Origin: Anaeromassilibacillus sp. An200
GTDB taxonomy: Bacteria; Bacillota; Clostridia; Oscillospirales; Acutalibacteraceae
DNA: 64,000 bases
Reading direction: 5' to 3'
Assembly: GCF_002160025.1 (NCBI RefSeq)
Contig: NZ_NFJU01000005.1
Span: forward strand, 62,001-126,000
The notes beneath the pieces were generated by a model, which saw only the letters and a list, made by a program, of their open reading frames with translations, searched no databases and was not told the DNA's origin. Position 1 is the stretch's first letter; each line of letters begins with the position of its first letter. This document shows positions 17,199 to 25,421 of this stretch, piece after piece. The position numbers and the translations under genes were made by a program.

Positions 17199-18052
17199 TC
17201 CTCCTGCACAGCGTCCCGGCGGTATTCGGAGGGCGTGCAGCCGATCCGTTCACGGAAACGCCGCGCGTAATAGCTCAGATCGTTGAAGCCGCAGGAGAGC
17301 GCGATCCGGCTCACGGGCAGATCGCTGTTTTTCAGATACTGGCAGCTTTTCTGGATCCGCACCTGCTGCAAATAGGAAAACGGCGTCATATGCGTGACAG
17401 CGGAAAAGCTGCGGCAAAAATGGCTCTCGCTCATGTGCGCCGCCGCGGCGAGATCGGCCAGCGTCAGATGGGAGGCGTACTCCCGATCGATCAGCTCCAT
17501 CACCCCACGCAGCTCGTCCAGCTTTCCGCCCTCCTCGTGCACACGTTCCCCATGGGCGCACAGAACAGCCCACAAATGGAACAGGCGGGATTTCATTTCC
17601 AGCTCCGCGCAGTCCCCGCTCTTTCCGCGCAAGGCGTACAGCTCTCCCGCGGTGCGAAGGGCCTCCCCCTGCCAACCGTCCCCGCCCGTGCAGACGGAGG
17701 GCAGACGCAAAGCACGCCGGATCACCGGCTCCACATATTTTTCCGTCACGGCGTCGTTGTGCAGGGAACCAAAGATCCGGGGGGAAAAGACGATGGCGTA
17801 AAACGACACCGGTTCGGTTCCGTCCGGAATCCCCAGATGGATGCTCTGCGCGTTGACAAAGGCGCCGTCGCCCTGCGCCAGCCGGTGGGACACGCCATCT
17901 ACGCAGAGGATCCCGCTGCCCCGCGCCATGACCAGAAACTCAAACTCCGCGTGCAGATGCGGGTATAAATGAAAGCCAATTGGAGCCTGCGTCTCATGCA
18001 CCTCCAGAGGAAAATCCGGCGTACCATGCCGGATGGTTTCATAAACAGCCAT
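17162..18052 (-). CDS. AraC family transcriptional regulator
   Basis: 296 residues. N-terminal cupin (LYPHLHAEFEFLVMARGSG) and C-terminal double HTH (LTLADLAAAAHMSESHFCRSF, ALSCGFNDLSYYARRFRERI). Start at 18052 (MAVYETIRHG) fits the family and has a GGGAGAG-type site just upstream. It is divergent from a GH31 enzyme gene, with two 21-bp-spaced direct repeats in the shared control region, so it probably activates that gene. It overlaps the convergent HD gene at the 3' end. Confidence 0.9.
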   Translation of the reverse strand: MAVYETIRHGTPDFPLEVHETQAPIGFHLYPHLHAEFEFLVMARGSGILCVDGVSHRLAQGDGAFVNAQSIHLGIPDGTEPVSFYAIVFSPRIFGSLHNDAVTEKYVEPVIRRALRLPSVCTGGDGWQGEALRTAGELYALRGKSGDCAELEMKSRLFHLWAVLCAHGERVHEEGGKLDELRGVMELIDREYASHLTLADLAAAAHMSESHFCRSFSAVTHMTPFSYLQQVRIQKSCQYLKNSDLPVSRIALSCGFNDLSYYARRFRERIGCTPSEYRRDAVQEDYSRSGETPSRG

Positions 18053-18083
18053 TCTCTCCCTCCTGATTTGGTAAGGAAAAAGC

Positions 18084-18116
18084 AAAATAATCATAATTTC
18101 TGCTAAAATAATCCTA
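18084..18116 (+). promoter_or_regulatory. Candidate AraC operator (direct repeats with 21-bp period) before the GH31 gene
   Basis: AAAATAATCATA (18084-18095) and AAAATAATCCTA (18105-18116) are direct repeats exactly 21 bases apart, the usual spacing of AraC half-sites. The second abuts the -35 region of a TATAAT box at 18138-18143 that has no good -35 of its own, as expected for an activator-dependent promoter. Confidence 0.6.
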
Positions 18117-18218
18117 GTAAAACTATTCTGCCGCCAATATAATTTGGATCAGAGTAAAACGGCAGCCGCCCTGCTTCTCAGGATAACGCGCCGCCGCAGA
18201 AAAGGCAAGGTGGAATTT

Positions 18219-20174
18219 ATGAGTTTCAGCATCAAGGACAACAAAATTTTCTTTGTGCGGGCGGGAGAAGCCGCCTGCCTCTCCGCCTGCGGGAAGGACT
18301 GCATCCGCTTCCAGGCTGCCCCCTCCGGCAAGCTGATTGAGCAGAACTGGACGCTCCTGCCGCAGGAAGCCCCCTCGAAGGCGTGGACTGAGGAAGGCCG
18401 CGCCGTGCTGGAGACCGGCACGATGCGCGCCGAGCTGTATGAGAACGGCAAAACCATCTATTACCGCAACGGCAAAAAGATCCTGGAAGAGCTCAGTGAG
18501 CTGACGTTCGACGCGCAGTTCCGCAATTACCGCAATAAGGGCAGCGATCTCTGGACCGCCCGCGTCTCCTTCCGCGCGAACGAGGACGAGCATTTCTACG
18601 GTCTGGGCCATGAGGCGACGGACTGCTTTGACCTCAAGGGCTGCACCATGGATCTGCGCCATCTCAATTCCAAGTGTGCGATCCCGTTCGTCTATTCCTC
18701 CCTCGGCTACGGCTTTTTGTGGAACCAGCCCTCGACAGGCCGCTGCGAGCTGGCACACAACCGCACCCGCTGGGCCAGCGACGCGACCCGCCAGGTCGAC
18801 TATGTGGTGATCGGCGGCGGCCCGCGCGAGGTGGCGGGCGCTCTGGCGGATCTGACCGGCCACGCCCCGAAGATGCCCGACTGGGGGCTCGGCTTCTGGC
18901 AGTGCCGCCTGCGCTACGAAAACCAGGAGCAGCTTCTCTCCGTCGCCCGGCGCTATAAAGAGCTGGGCATTCCGCTTGATGTCATTGTGATCGACTACTT
19001 CCACTGGACGGAGCAGGGCGACTACCGCTTCGATCCGAAATACTGGCCCGATCCGAAAGCCATGACGGAAGAGCTGCACAAAATGGGGATCAAGCTCATG
19101 GTCTCCATGTGGCCCACGATCAACGAGCACAGCGAAAACTACCGCCACATGCTCGAAAACAACATGCTGATCCGCACCGTCAGCGGCTCCAACCGCGTCT
19201 TTGAGTTCTACGGCCCGCAGGCTGAGATCGACGCGACCAACCCGGAGACGCGTGCCTATGTGTGGCAGCGTCTGAAGGAAAATTACATCGACAACGGCGT
19301 GGACCTGCTCTGGTTCGACGAGGCGGAGCCGGAGATCCATCCGGAGCATTTTGACAACCTGATCCTCTCCGTCGGAAACGGCAGCGAAACCGCCCTTCTG
19401 TTCCCCTACTACTATGCTCAGCTTGTCTACGACGGCATGAAGGAGAGCGGCCGCGAGGATATCCTGACGCTTTCGCGCTGCTCCTACCTCGGTGCGCAGA
19501 AGTTCGCCAACCTCATCTGGTCCGGCGATATTCCCTCCACGTTTGAGAGCCTGCGCATGCAGGTGAAATCCGGCCTGAACATGGCGATGTGCGGTATGCC
19601 GTGGTGGACCACCGATATCGGCGGCTTTTACGGCGGCAACATTGAGTCCGATTATTTCCGGGAGCTGATTGTGCGCTGGTTCCAGTACGGCCTGTTCTGC
19701 CCGGTGATGCGCCTGCACGGCAGCCGCAACGGACACGACAGAACCCGCGATATTCTGGAGCCGACCGGCGGCGACAACGAGATCTGGAGCTTCGGCGACC
19801 ACGACTTTGGAATCCTGCGCGATCTCATCTTCCTGCGCGAGCGCCTGCGCCCCTACCTGCGCCGTCATATGGATATCGCGTCCGAGACCGGCGTGCCGGT
19901 GATGCGTCCGATGTTCTTCGATTATCCGGACGATCCGGTGTGCTACACGCTCGGCGAGCAGTATCTGTTCGGAGACGATATCCTCTTTGCTCCGATTGTG
20001 CGCCAGGGCCAGACGAGCCACCGCGTCTATCTGCCGCAGGGCGAATGGGTTTTCGCCCGCGACGGCAAAGAATACAAGGGCGGCGCGTGGTATGAGATCC
20101 CGGCAGCCCTGCATGAATTCATCGCCTTTGTGAAGAAGGGAGCAGACGTGCTCTCCGTGTTCACCGCAAAATAA
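18219..20174 (+). CDS. GH31 alpha-glucosidase / alpha-xylosidase
   Basis: 651 residues, cytoplasmic. N-terminal beta-sandwich with FYGLGHEATDCFDLKG, then the (beta/alpha)8 barrel with the nucleophile Asp367 in LLWFDEAEPE, a motif close to that of YicI-type alpha-xylosidases, and the barrel end GMPWWTTDIGGFYGG. It should release non-reducing alpha-linked glucose or xylose from imported oligosaccharides. The start at 18219 (MSFSIKDNKIFF) is preferred over upstream codons; AAGGTGG lies 6-7 bases before it. Probably controlled by the divergent AraC protein. Confidence 0.92.
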   Translation: MSFSIKDNKIFFVRAGEAACLSACGKDCIRFQAAPSGKLIEQNWTLLPQEAPSKAWTEEGRAVLETGTMRAELYENGKTIYYRNGKKILEELSELTFDAQFRNYRNKGSDLWTARVSFRANEDEHFYGLGHEATDCFDLKGCTMDLRHLNSKCAIPFVYSSLGYGFLWNQPSTGRCELAHNRTRWASDATRQVDYVVIGGGPREVAGALADLTGHAPKMPDWGLGFWQCRLRYENQEQLLSVARRYKELGIPLDVIVIDYFHWTEQGDYRFDPKYWPDPKAMTEELHKMGIKLMVSMWPTINEHSENYRHMLENNMLIRTVSGSNRVFEFYGPQAEIDATNPETRAYVWQRLKENYIDNGVDLLWFDEAEPEIHPEHFDNLILSVGNGSETALLFPYYYAQLVYDGMKESGREDILTLSRCSYLGAQKFANLIWSGDIPSTFESLRMQVKSGLNMAMCGMPWWTTDIGGFYGGNIESDYFRELIVRWFQYGLFCPVMRLHGSRNGHDRTRDILEPTGGDNEIWSFGDHDFGILRDLIFLRERLRPYLRRHMDIASETGVPVMRPMFFDYPDDPVCYTLGEQYLFGDDILFAPIVRQGQTSHRVYLPQGEWVFARDGKEYKGGAWYEIPAALHEFIAFVKKGADVLSVFTAK

Positions 20175-20238
20175 ATCACATGAAGGGAGTCAACAGCACG
20201 AGCACGCGGAACACCTGAAGCTCAGCAGAAACACAAAA

Positions 20239-20287
20239 AACCGGCATCCTGCGGGCTGTGCTCCCAAGGATGCCGGTTCTGTTTTTT
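20239..20287 (+). terminator. Terminator after the GH31 gene
   Basis: A 12-bp perfect stem (AACCGGCATCCT, 20239-20250, with 20267-20278) followed by a T-rich tail. It can also serve the convergent minus-strand gene. Confidence 0.85.
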
Positions 20288-20308
20288 CTGATTCTTTTCC
20301 GCTCTTTC

Positions 20309-20992
20309 TCAGCGGTAATTTCCCCGATAATAGCGATCGGAAAGCAGGCGGCTCTTGCGGCGGCGCGGACGGTGGTACCGCTTGCGTCCATAGCCTCCGC
20401 GCGGCGGACGGCGGTTGCTCAGAAGGATAATGAGCACAATAAGAACACCCGCGGCAATACATGCCCAGGAAAGGATTCCGATCCAGTTGATCTGCCGGTT
20501 CCCCTGCCCAGCCTCTCCCGCGGACAGCAGACCGACCCCGCTGACGTCTCCCACACTCGGCAGTTCCAGACGGCTCTCCCCCGCACGGGAGGACGCTTCG
20601 CTGCTTGTCCCCGTGCTGCTCTCCCCGGAGGAAACGCCGGATGATTCCTGCCCGCTCACGGCGGATGAAGCCTGTGCGGAAGCCGCCGCCCGGGATGCAG
20701 CGGAGGATCGTACCGGAGCCTTGGACGGCGTTTGAACTACCGGCGGCGCACTGCTGGGAGGCGCTTCACTCGGCGGCTCGGCGGAAGGAGGTGTCTCACT
20801 CACTTCCGGCGTCTCGCTCATCACCGGGCTCTCACTGGCAGCAGGAGTCTCGCTTGAGGCCGAGGGAGGCGGAAAAAAGGGATCCTCCGACGAAGCAAGC
20901 GGCATGGCGGTGCTGCAAAACAACGACGCCGTCAGAACGGCGCATAAAATCCATATCACAGAAAGGAAAGAACGATTCCTTTTTTTTCTCAT
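20309..20992 (-). CDS. Secreted Ser/Pro/Glu-rich protein with C-terminal membrane anchor
   Basis: 227 residues: signal-peptide-like N-terminus (SVIWILCAVLTASLFC), a low-complexity stretch of S, P, E and A repeats (about 35-145), one transmembrane helix (ILSWACIAAGVLIVLIILL) and a strongly basic tail (KRYHRPRRRKSRLL). No LPXTG motif is present. The layout suggests a surface stalk or linker protein anchored in the membrane. No family recognised. Confidence 0.72.
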   Translation of the reverse strand: MRKKRNRSFLSVIWILCAVLTASLFCSTAMPLASSEDPFFPPPSASSETPAASESPVMSETPEVSETPPSAEPPSEAPPSSAPPVVQTPSKAPVRSSAASRAAASAQASSAVSGQESSGVSSGESSTGTSSEASSRAGESRLELPSVGDVSGVGLLSAGEAGQGNRQINWIGILSWACIAAGVLIVLIILLSNRRPPRGGYGRKRYHRPRRRKSRLLSDRYYRGNYR

Positions 20993-21166
20993 TCAAAACT
21001 CTCCTGCCATCCCATACGGATGGCTTGTCCGCGTCCGAACTGTGCGGACGCGCCGCATCTATGTTATTCCGCCCGCGGCAGCCGGTGTGCAGAAAAGGCC
21101 CATCGGCCGCGGGAAACGGATATTTTCTTGAAAAATATTCTTAATGCATATTATAACATAACGTAT

Positions 21167-21355
21167 TCACCACGGCAACTGCCAGTTTTGGCCTGTCAGG
21201 CTGTTCAGCAGCGTATTTTCATCCCCGAACCCTACCTGCCTCGAACGGGCATCCACCTCCAGAAACCCTATGCCAAAAGCCAGCACGCACAGGGTGACAA
21301 CAAAGGCCGTCAGAAAGGCGTGCAGCCTCCTTTTTCCATCCGTCATCTTTTCCAT
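21167..21355 (-). CDS. Small single-pass membrane protein downstream of spoIIP
   Basis: 62 residues with one transmembrane helix (FLTAFVVTLCVLAFGIGFLEV) and a short C-terminal part ending GQNWQLPW. The gene begins 15 bases after spoIIP, in the same direction, so it is likely co-transcribed in the mother cell or forespore. A GAGAGGAATGG-type RBS region precedes the ATG. No family recognised. Confidence 0.65.
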   Translation of the reverse strand: MEKMTDGKRRLHAFLTAFVVTLCVLAFGIGFLEVDARSRQVGFGDENTLLNSLTGQNWQLPW

Positions 21356-21370
21356 TCCTCTCTTTTCTGT

Positions 21371-22507
21371 TTACGGTTCCACCAATCCCAGCAGCGTCTG
21401 CACCAGCGCTTTCCCGAACAGCTCGCCCGAGTAAAGAACCTCGTCAAGCGTGCTCGCGTCGGTGCCGAATTCAACCAGAATCGATCCGTGTGTCATATGC
21501 TCGTTGTATTTTTTCGGACAGAAGCTGAGCGGACGGGCCAGGGAGGGATACAGATCGCTCACCGCCTGCTGGCAGCGCACCGCAAGCCGCAGATTGTATT
21601 CCCAGTCCGGGAAGCCGATGGTGCCGTCGTCGTCACAGCCGGAGACGATCATAATCTGCGCTGCCTTTCTGCCGTTGACCATCACGGTCGGCTTGGTGCG
21701 GGCATCGGAGGTGCCGAGCGCGTCGCGGTGGATGTCGATGGCCACCTGGATGCCGGGGTATTGCTCCAGATTGCGCTGGATGGTTTCTCCGGATCGATCG
21801 TAGGAGCCGTTATAGGAGGGGTAATCATGGCAGGTGGTGTCATGCACCACACCGAAACCTGCCGCCTCCAGCTCCGCCGCAACCTTTTCCCCCACAGCAA
21901 CCACGTTCCGGCTGTTGTCCTGCGTGCGCGTTTCCCCCTGAAACGCTTCCGTTGTATGCGTATGATACAGAAGGATCTCCACACTGCCGTCGCGCTTGAG
22001 GCTGACGTCCGGCTGCTTTTCCAGCTCCGCCGCAATGTCGATGCTGTGATATTTGTTTGTATTTTTCACCCAGACGTTGCCATACTGAATGCCGGTGTTG
22101 GAGATGGTCGTCTCATTGATCCCGTTTTCCAGCACCGTTTCCACCGGCCCGTTTTCGGGAAACAGCCCGGCGGCCACGGCTTCCTGCATCTGCTCCGCTT
22201 CGCTTTGCGCGGAGGGCACGGAGGAAAGAGGCGCAGCGGAGGAACCCGACAGCGCGGACGACGCCGGATCCGAAGAGGAAACACTCTCATCCGGCATGGA
22301 GGAACCCGTTTCCCAGAACAGTTCTCCCTCCCGGACGGCGGCTAAAGCGCCATCCGGCAGAATGAACCCGGCAGCGGCCACGGAAAATCCGCCCTCGTCC
22401 AGGGCAGGAAGCGTTTCAAACAGGCAGAACACGCCCGCCGCTCCCAGCACGGCGCACAATGCCGCCGCGCAAAACAGCTTTCCTCCCTTTTCCTCCCGCT
22501 TTCTCAT
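21371..22507 (-). CDS. spoIIP: Stage II sporulation protein P
   Basis: 378 residues. SpoIIP is a peptidoglycan amidase/endopeptidase of the DMP complex that drives engulfment. It has an N-terminal membrane helix (LFCAAALCAVLGAAGVFCLF), a low-complexity Ser/Ala linker, and the C-terminal catalytic domain with VEILLYHTHTTEAFQ, VAIDIHRDALG, MIVSGCDDDG and SILVEFGTDASTLDE, carrying the family His/Glu zinc residues. The start at 22507 has AGGAGG 7 bases upstream. It lies downstream of gpr, the usual clostridial order. Confidence 0.95.
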   Translation of the reverse strand: MRKREEKGGKLFCAAALCAVLGAAGVFCLFETLPALDEGGFSVAAAGFILPDGALAAVREGELFWETGSSMPDESVSSSDPASSALSGSSAAPLSSVPSAQSEAEQMQEAVAAGLFPENGPVETVLENGINETTISNTGIQYGNVWVKNTNKYHSIDIAAELEKQPDVSLKRDGSVEILLYHTHTTEAFQGETRTQDNSRNVVAVGEKVAAELEAAGFGVVHDTTCHDYPSYNGSYDRSGETIQRNLEQYPGIQVAIDIHRDALGTSDARTKPTVMVNGRKAAQIMIVSGCDDDGTIGFPDWEYNLRLAVRCQQAVSDLYPSLARPLSFCPKKYNEHMTHGSILVEFGTDASTLDEVLYSGELFGKALVQTLLGLVEP

Positions 22508-22568
22508 CCGGCATCCTCCTGTCCGGCGGAGATCCCGCCATGTCAATCGTATGCGCATCCGGGTCCGC

Positions 22569-23390
22569 TCATGACACCAGGCGGGCAAAATCCTCCTGGG
22601 AAAGATCGGGATTCAGCGCACGGTTGACAGCCATGGCAAGCACACGGGCAGCCCTGTCCACCAAAAGATCGATCTCCCTGGGAGTGACAATCATGGCGGC
22701 CCCGCGGGGAGCTACCGCTTCGGATGGAGGATCCCCGCCCATCAGCCCGGCGGCCAGGGCGGCCGCGTCCACCACTGTCGGCACTCCCAGGGCAATCACA
22801 GGAGCGCCAAGGCTCTCCCAGCTCAGCGCGGGACGGCGGTTCCCCACGCCTTCTCCGGGGGAAATTCCGGCGTCCGTAAGCTGTACCGTGCACCCCAGCC
22901 GCGACAAGCTGCGGGCCGCAAGCGCGTCCACAGCGATCACCGCCGCCGGATGCAGCGCCGCTGTCAGCGCCGCCACGACCTCCCCCGACTCCACGCCCGT
23001 GCTTCCCAGCACACCGGGAGCCAGCACGGCCACCGGCCGGAGTCCGTCGAGCCCGGACACCCTTGCCAGCTCTCCGCCAATATGCCGTGTGGCCAGCACA
23101 CGATCCGCCATGCGGGGACCAAGCGCGTCCGGCGTCACAAACCGGTTTCCCAGCCCCGCGACCAGCACAGGCCCTTCCTCCGGGAGCAGCTTGCGAAGCT
23201 CCCCCGCCAAAAGCTCCGCGAGCTCCTCCGCGTCCGCCGCATCCGAAAAAGGCGGCGTTTCTACCGTCACATACCGGCGGCCCGCATGTGTCAGGCGTGT
23301 GATGGCATACTCTCCCTGTTCCTCCCGCCGGTGCGTTGATTCCTCTGTGTATTCCACAGCCAGATCGGTGCGGTATTCCATCTGTTCCAT
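22569..23390 (-). CDS. gpr: GPR germination protease (spore protease)
   Basis: 273 residues. GPR degrades small acid-soluble spore proteins at germination. Starts MEQMEYRTDLAVE, with motifs VLVAGLGNRFVTPDALGPRM, PVAVLAPGVLGSTGVES, VIAVDALAARSLSRLG and QLTDAGISPGEGVGNRR; the D-A-L pair lies in the known active-site region. It is shorter at the N-terminus than the B. subtilis zymogen but typical for clostridia. A slightly longer overlapping frame (22543-23445) has composition unlike protein and is discarded. Divergent from rpsT. Confidence 0.95.
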   Translation of the reverse strand: MEQMEYRTDLAVEYTEESTHRREEQGEYAITRLTHAGRRYVTVETPPFSDAADAEELAELLAGELRKLLPEEGPVLVAGLGNRFVTPDALGPRMADRVLATRHIGGELARVSGLDGLRPVAVLAPGVLGSTGVESGEVVAALTAALHPAAVIAVDALAARSLSRLGCTVQLTDAGISPGEGVGNRRPALSWESLGAPVIALGVPTVVDAAALAAGLMGGDPPSEAVAPRGAAMIVTPREIDLLVDRAARVLAMAVNRALNPDLSQEDFARLVS

Positions 23391-23536
23391 CCTTTCCCCG
23401 GTTCAGAACTCGTTGGAAGCACCATAAACATCGTCTTTTCTCCATCTTCCACCGAGCCTGACCGGAACACTTTTTGTTCAGTCTGCCGAAAACAGGAAAA
23501 CCCTGTCTCTATCGCGTGAAATCCTGTGTGTTTCTC

Positions 23537-23565
23537 TTGCTTTTTCCTTTGGTTGATGGTAAAAT
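23537..23565 (+). promoter_or_regulatory. Promoter of rpsT
   Basis: TTGCTT (23537-23542), 17-base spacer, TAAAAT (23560-23565), about 35 bases upstream of the start codon. Confidence 0.65.
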
Positions 23566-23599
23566 ATACTCTACGTGAAAAAGAAAAGGAGGTGTACAC

Positions 23600-23854
23600 A
23601 TGCCGAACATTAAGTCTGCGAAGAAGCGCGTGAGAGTCATCGCCACCAAGACGCTGATCAACAAGGCCGCGAATTCCGAGCTCAAGACCACCATCAAGAA
23701 GGCAAACGCCGCGATCGAGAGCAACGACGCGAACAAGGCCGAGGCCGTGCGCGTGGCTGTCAAGAAGATTGACCAGGCTGTCGCCAAGGGGATCCTGCAC
23801 AAGAACGCCGCCGCGAGAAAGAAGTCTCAGCTGACGAAGAAGGCGAATGCGTAA
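23600..23854 (+). CDS. rpsT: 30S ribosomal protein S20
   Basis: 84 residues, strongly basic: MPNIKSAKKRVRVIATK at the start, then NKAANSELKTTIKKANAAI and LHKNAAARKKSQLTKKANA. It binds 16S rRNA early in small-subunit assembly. A perfect AAAGGAGGT site precedes the ATG. Single gene ended by a terminator, divergent to gpr as in many clostridia. Confidence 0.98.
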   Translation: MPNIKSAKKRVRVIATKTLINKAANSELKTTIKKANAAIESNDANKAEAVRVAVKKIDQAVAKGILHKNAAARKKSQLTKKANA

Positions 23855-23874
23855 GCTTCGCGTTCCCAAGCGTT

Positions 23875-23907
23875 AAAAAAGGCAGAGCGAAAGCTCTGCT
23901 TTTTTTA
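23875..23907 (+). terminator. Terminator of rpsT
   Basis: GCAGAGC stem with a GAAA loop (23882-23899), A-run before and a run of T after. Confidence 0.88.
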
Positions 23908-24071
23908 TTTTGTTTCTATTCTATGAATTTGCACCCCTGCGTTGCTTTCCAGTTGACATTTCTGCCGGAATTGAGTATCATAGAAAACAGAAAGCAGCGT
24001 GTTGATCCGGGAAGGGACAAGGTGCCTGACCCGCGCGATGTTTTACATTGAATTCGTCGGAGGTGCCTGAT

Positions 24072-24221
24072 TTGAAAAAGAGTGGATTCGCCGTACTCGT
24101 CACCGTACTTTCCGCAGTCGCCGCTCTGACGGCTGCCGCTATCGCCGTCTTTGTTTTTCTGGAGAAGAAAAAGAAGGACGAGGAGGAGCTGGAGCATTAT
24201 CTCGACTGCTCCATCCAGTAA
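24072..24221 (+). CDS. 49-residue single-pass membrane protein with TTG start
   Basis: A small gene beginning at TTG (24072-24074) with GGAGG 8 bases upstream, ending TAA at 24221, immediately followed by a strong terminator. The peptide has one hydrophobic helix (FAVLVTVLSAVAALTAAAIA) and then a charged tail (EKKKKDEEELEHYLDCSIQ). The RBS, terminator and clean architecture make it credible despite its length. Function unknown. Confidence 0.65.
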   Translation: MKKSGFAVLVTVLSAVAALTAAAIAVFVFLEKKKKDEEELEHYLDCSIQ

Positions 24222-24235
24222 GCCTGTGCGATTTT

Positions 24236-24264
24236 AAGGAGGGGGATCGCCCCCTCCTTTTTTT
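24236..24264 (+). terminator. Terminator after the 49-residue gene
   Basis: A perfect 10-bp stem AAGGAGGGGG with an ATCG loop, followed by seven T. Confidence 0.88.
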
Positions 24265-24402
24265 GTGCGCTGAAAGCGCCGCAGCCTTCTCCAGCTCCAC
24301 TTGAGCAACGTCCAGAGAAAAAAGCCCAGGATTTTTCCGCTAAGAAAACGAAGCACCCGCCACAGGAGCTTTCCCGTGCGATAGATGGGATTTTGCGTCA
24401 GC

Positions 24403-24759
24403 CTAGCTCTTATCTCGGGATCTTGAAAAGAGGGCGGCTAAGAATCCGAAAAACACCGCGGCCGCAATTCCCGCCGCGGCTGCCGCCACGCCGCCGCTCA
24501 AAGCGCCGAACAAGCCGTCCTCCGCCACGGCCTTGCGCACCCCCTCCGCCATCAGATATCCGAAGCCTGTGAGCGGCACGGTCGCCCCCGCCCCTGCCAG
24601 CTTCACCAGCGGGGCATACACTCCCACGGCGCTGAGCACAACGCCCGCCGTCACGAAGAGAACCAGAATCCGCGCCGGGGTCAGCTTGGTATAATCGAGC
24701 AAAAGCTGGCCCACGGCGCAGATCGCTCCGCCCACCAGAAACGCCCAGAGGAAATCCAT
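24403..24759 (-). CDS. spoVAE: Stage V sporulation protein AE (SpoVAE)
   Basis: 118 residues with three to four transmembrane helices. Signature segments FLWAFLVGGAICAVGQLLLD, TKLTPARILVLFV and GAGATVPLTGFGYLMAEGV match SpoVAE, part of the inner-membrane channel that moves dipicolinic acid into and out of spores. The usual spoVAC and spoVAD partners are not adjacent in this window, so it stands alone here. An AAAGGAGGGA site precedes the ATG. Confidence 0.93.
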   Translation of the reverse strand: MDFLWAFLVGGAICAVGQLLLDYTKLTPARILVLFVTAGVVLSAVGVYAPLVKLAGAGATVPLTGFGYLMAEGVRKAVAEDGLFGALSGGVAAAAAGIAAAVFFGFLAALFSRSRDKS

Positions 24760-24873
24760 CGCTTCATCCCTCCTTTCCGGCCGTGCGACGGCCTCTCGGC
24801 TTATCGTTTCCCGCTGTGCACACTCTATGCGTACAGCGGGAATTTTTTATAAAATAAAAATTTATTTTTACTA

Positions 24874-24902
24874 TTGACTTTAATAAAATTAAAGTTTATA
24901 TT
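24874..24902 (+). promoter_or_regulatory. Promoter of the DUF2089-GNAT operon
   Basis: TTGACT (24874-24879), 17-base spacer, TATATT (24897-24902), in an AT-rich block 27 bases before the first start codon. Confidence 0.75.
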
Positions 24903-24928
24903 GAATATAGTGAAAGGAGGAGAATATC

Positions 24929-25231
24929 ATGCCAATCCAAACCGTACCGGACTGGATGGCGGAGCTGGATGAGGAGGAGGTTTCCTTTATCCGGAATTTT
25001 ATGCTGGCCTCGGGTTCGCTCAAGGAGATCGCCCGCGAATACGGCGTGACCTATCCCACCGTGCGCCTGCGCCTGGACCGCCTGATCCAGAAAATACGCC
25101 TGAGCGGCGAACGGGCTGCGGATCCCTATGTTTCCCTGATCAAACGCCTGGCTCTCGATGAAAAAATAGATTTCGATACGGCGAAGCTCCTCATTTCGGA
25201 GTACCGCCGTCACAAGGAGGAAACACCATGA
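24929..25231 (+). CDS. DUF2089 family protein (HTH-containing)
   Basis: 100 residues. The core DEEEVSFIRNFMLASGSLKEIAREYGVTYPTVRLRLDRLI is the helix-turn-helix-like part of the DUF2089 family; the N-terminal zinc ribbon of longer members is absent. Probably a small DNA-binding regulator. Ideal AAAGGAGG site. Its stop overlaps the next ATG (ATGA), so the two are translationally coupled. Confidence 0.85.
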   Translation: MPIQTVPDWMAELDEEEVSFIRNFMLASGSLKEIAREYGVTYPTVRLRLDRLIQKIRLSGERAADPYVSLIKRLALDEKIDFDTAKLLISEYRRHKEETP

Positions 25232-25410
25232 GTATTTTTCCAAACGTGCTGATTCTAATCGTCTTTCTGTTTCTGGGACTTCTCACGACCGCCGCTGTTG
25301 TGGTCGGGATTGTGTTCCTGGTCCGTTATCTGACGCGGGAATCCCGCAAGCGGCAGGAAAAGGAAGCCAACCAGCAGGAGCTGGATCGTATGAAGATTGA
25401 CGATCTTTGA
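25228..25410 (+). CDS. Small single-pass membrane protein
   Basis: 60 residues: one long hydrophobic helix (VLILIVFLFLGLLTTAAVVV) and a charged cytoplasmic tail (RESRKRQEKEANQQELDRMK). The ATG overlaps the stop of the DUF2089 gene by four bases. The pairing of a small membrane protein with a DUF2089-type HTH protein is common in clostridia, perhaps as a membrane-linked regulator; that role is an inference. Confidence 0.78.
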   Translation: MSIFPNVLILIVFLFLGLLTTAAVVVGIVFLVRYLTRESRKRQEKEANQQELDRMKIDDL

Positions 25411-25421
25411 GGGGCACATCC

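Noticed and set aside
18123-20114. A 663-codon open frame opposite the GH31 gene
   Set aside because: Same kind of GC-driven shadow; the GH31 motifs are unmistakable on the plus strand.
21020-22345. A 441-codon plus-strand frame opposite spoIIP
   Set aside because: Antisense to spoIIP, with no ribosome site or domain.
22543-23445. A 300-codon frame overlapping gpr on the same strand
   Set aside because: Gly/Arg/Cys-rich with no family features; gpr in the other frame has complete family motifs.
24262-24402. Open minus-strand frame after spoVAE reading like a Trp/Leu/Arg-rich protein end (KLLWRVLRFLSGKILGFF)
   Set aside because: It looks protein-like but has no ATG, GTG or TTG with a ribosome site, and a stop lies just upstream in the frame. 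It may be a remnant of a lost gene; not enough to call.
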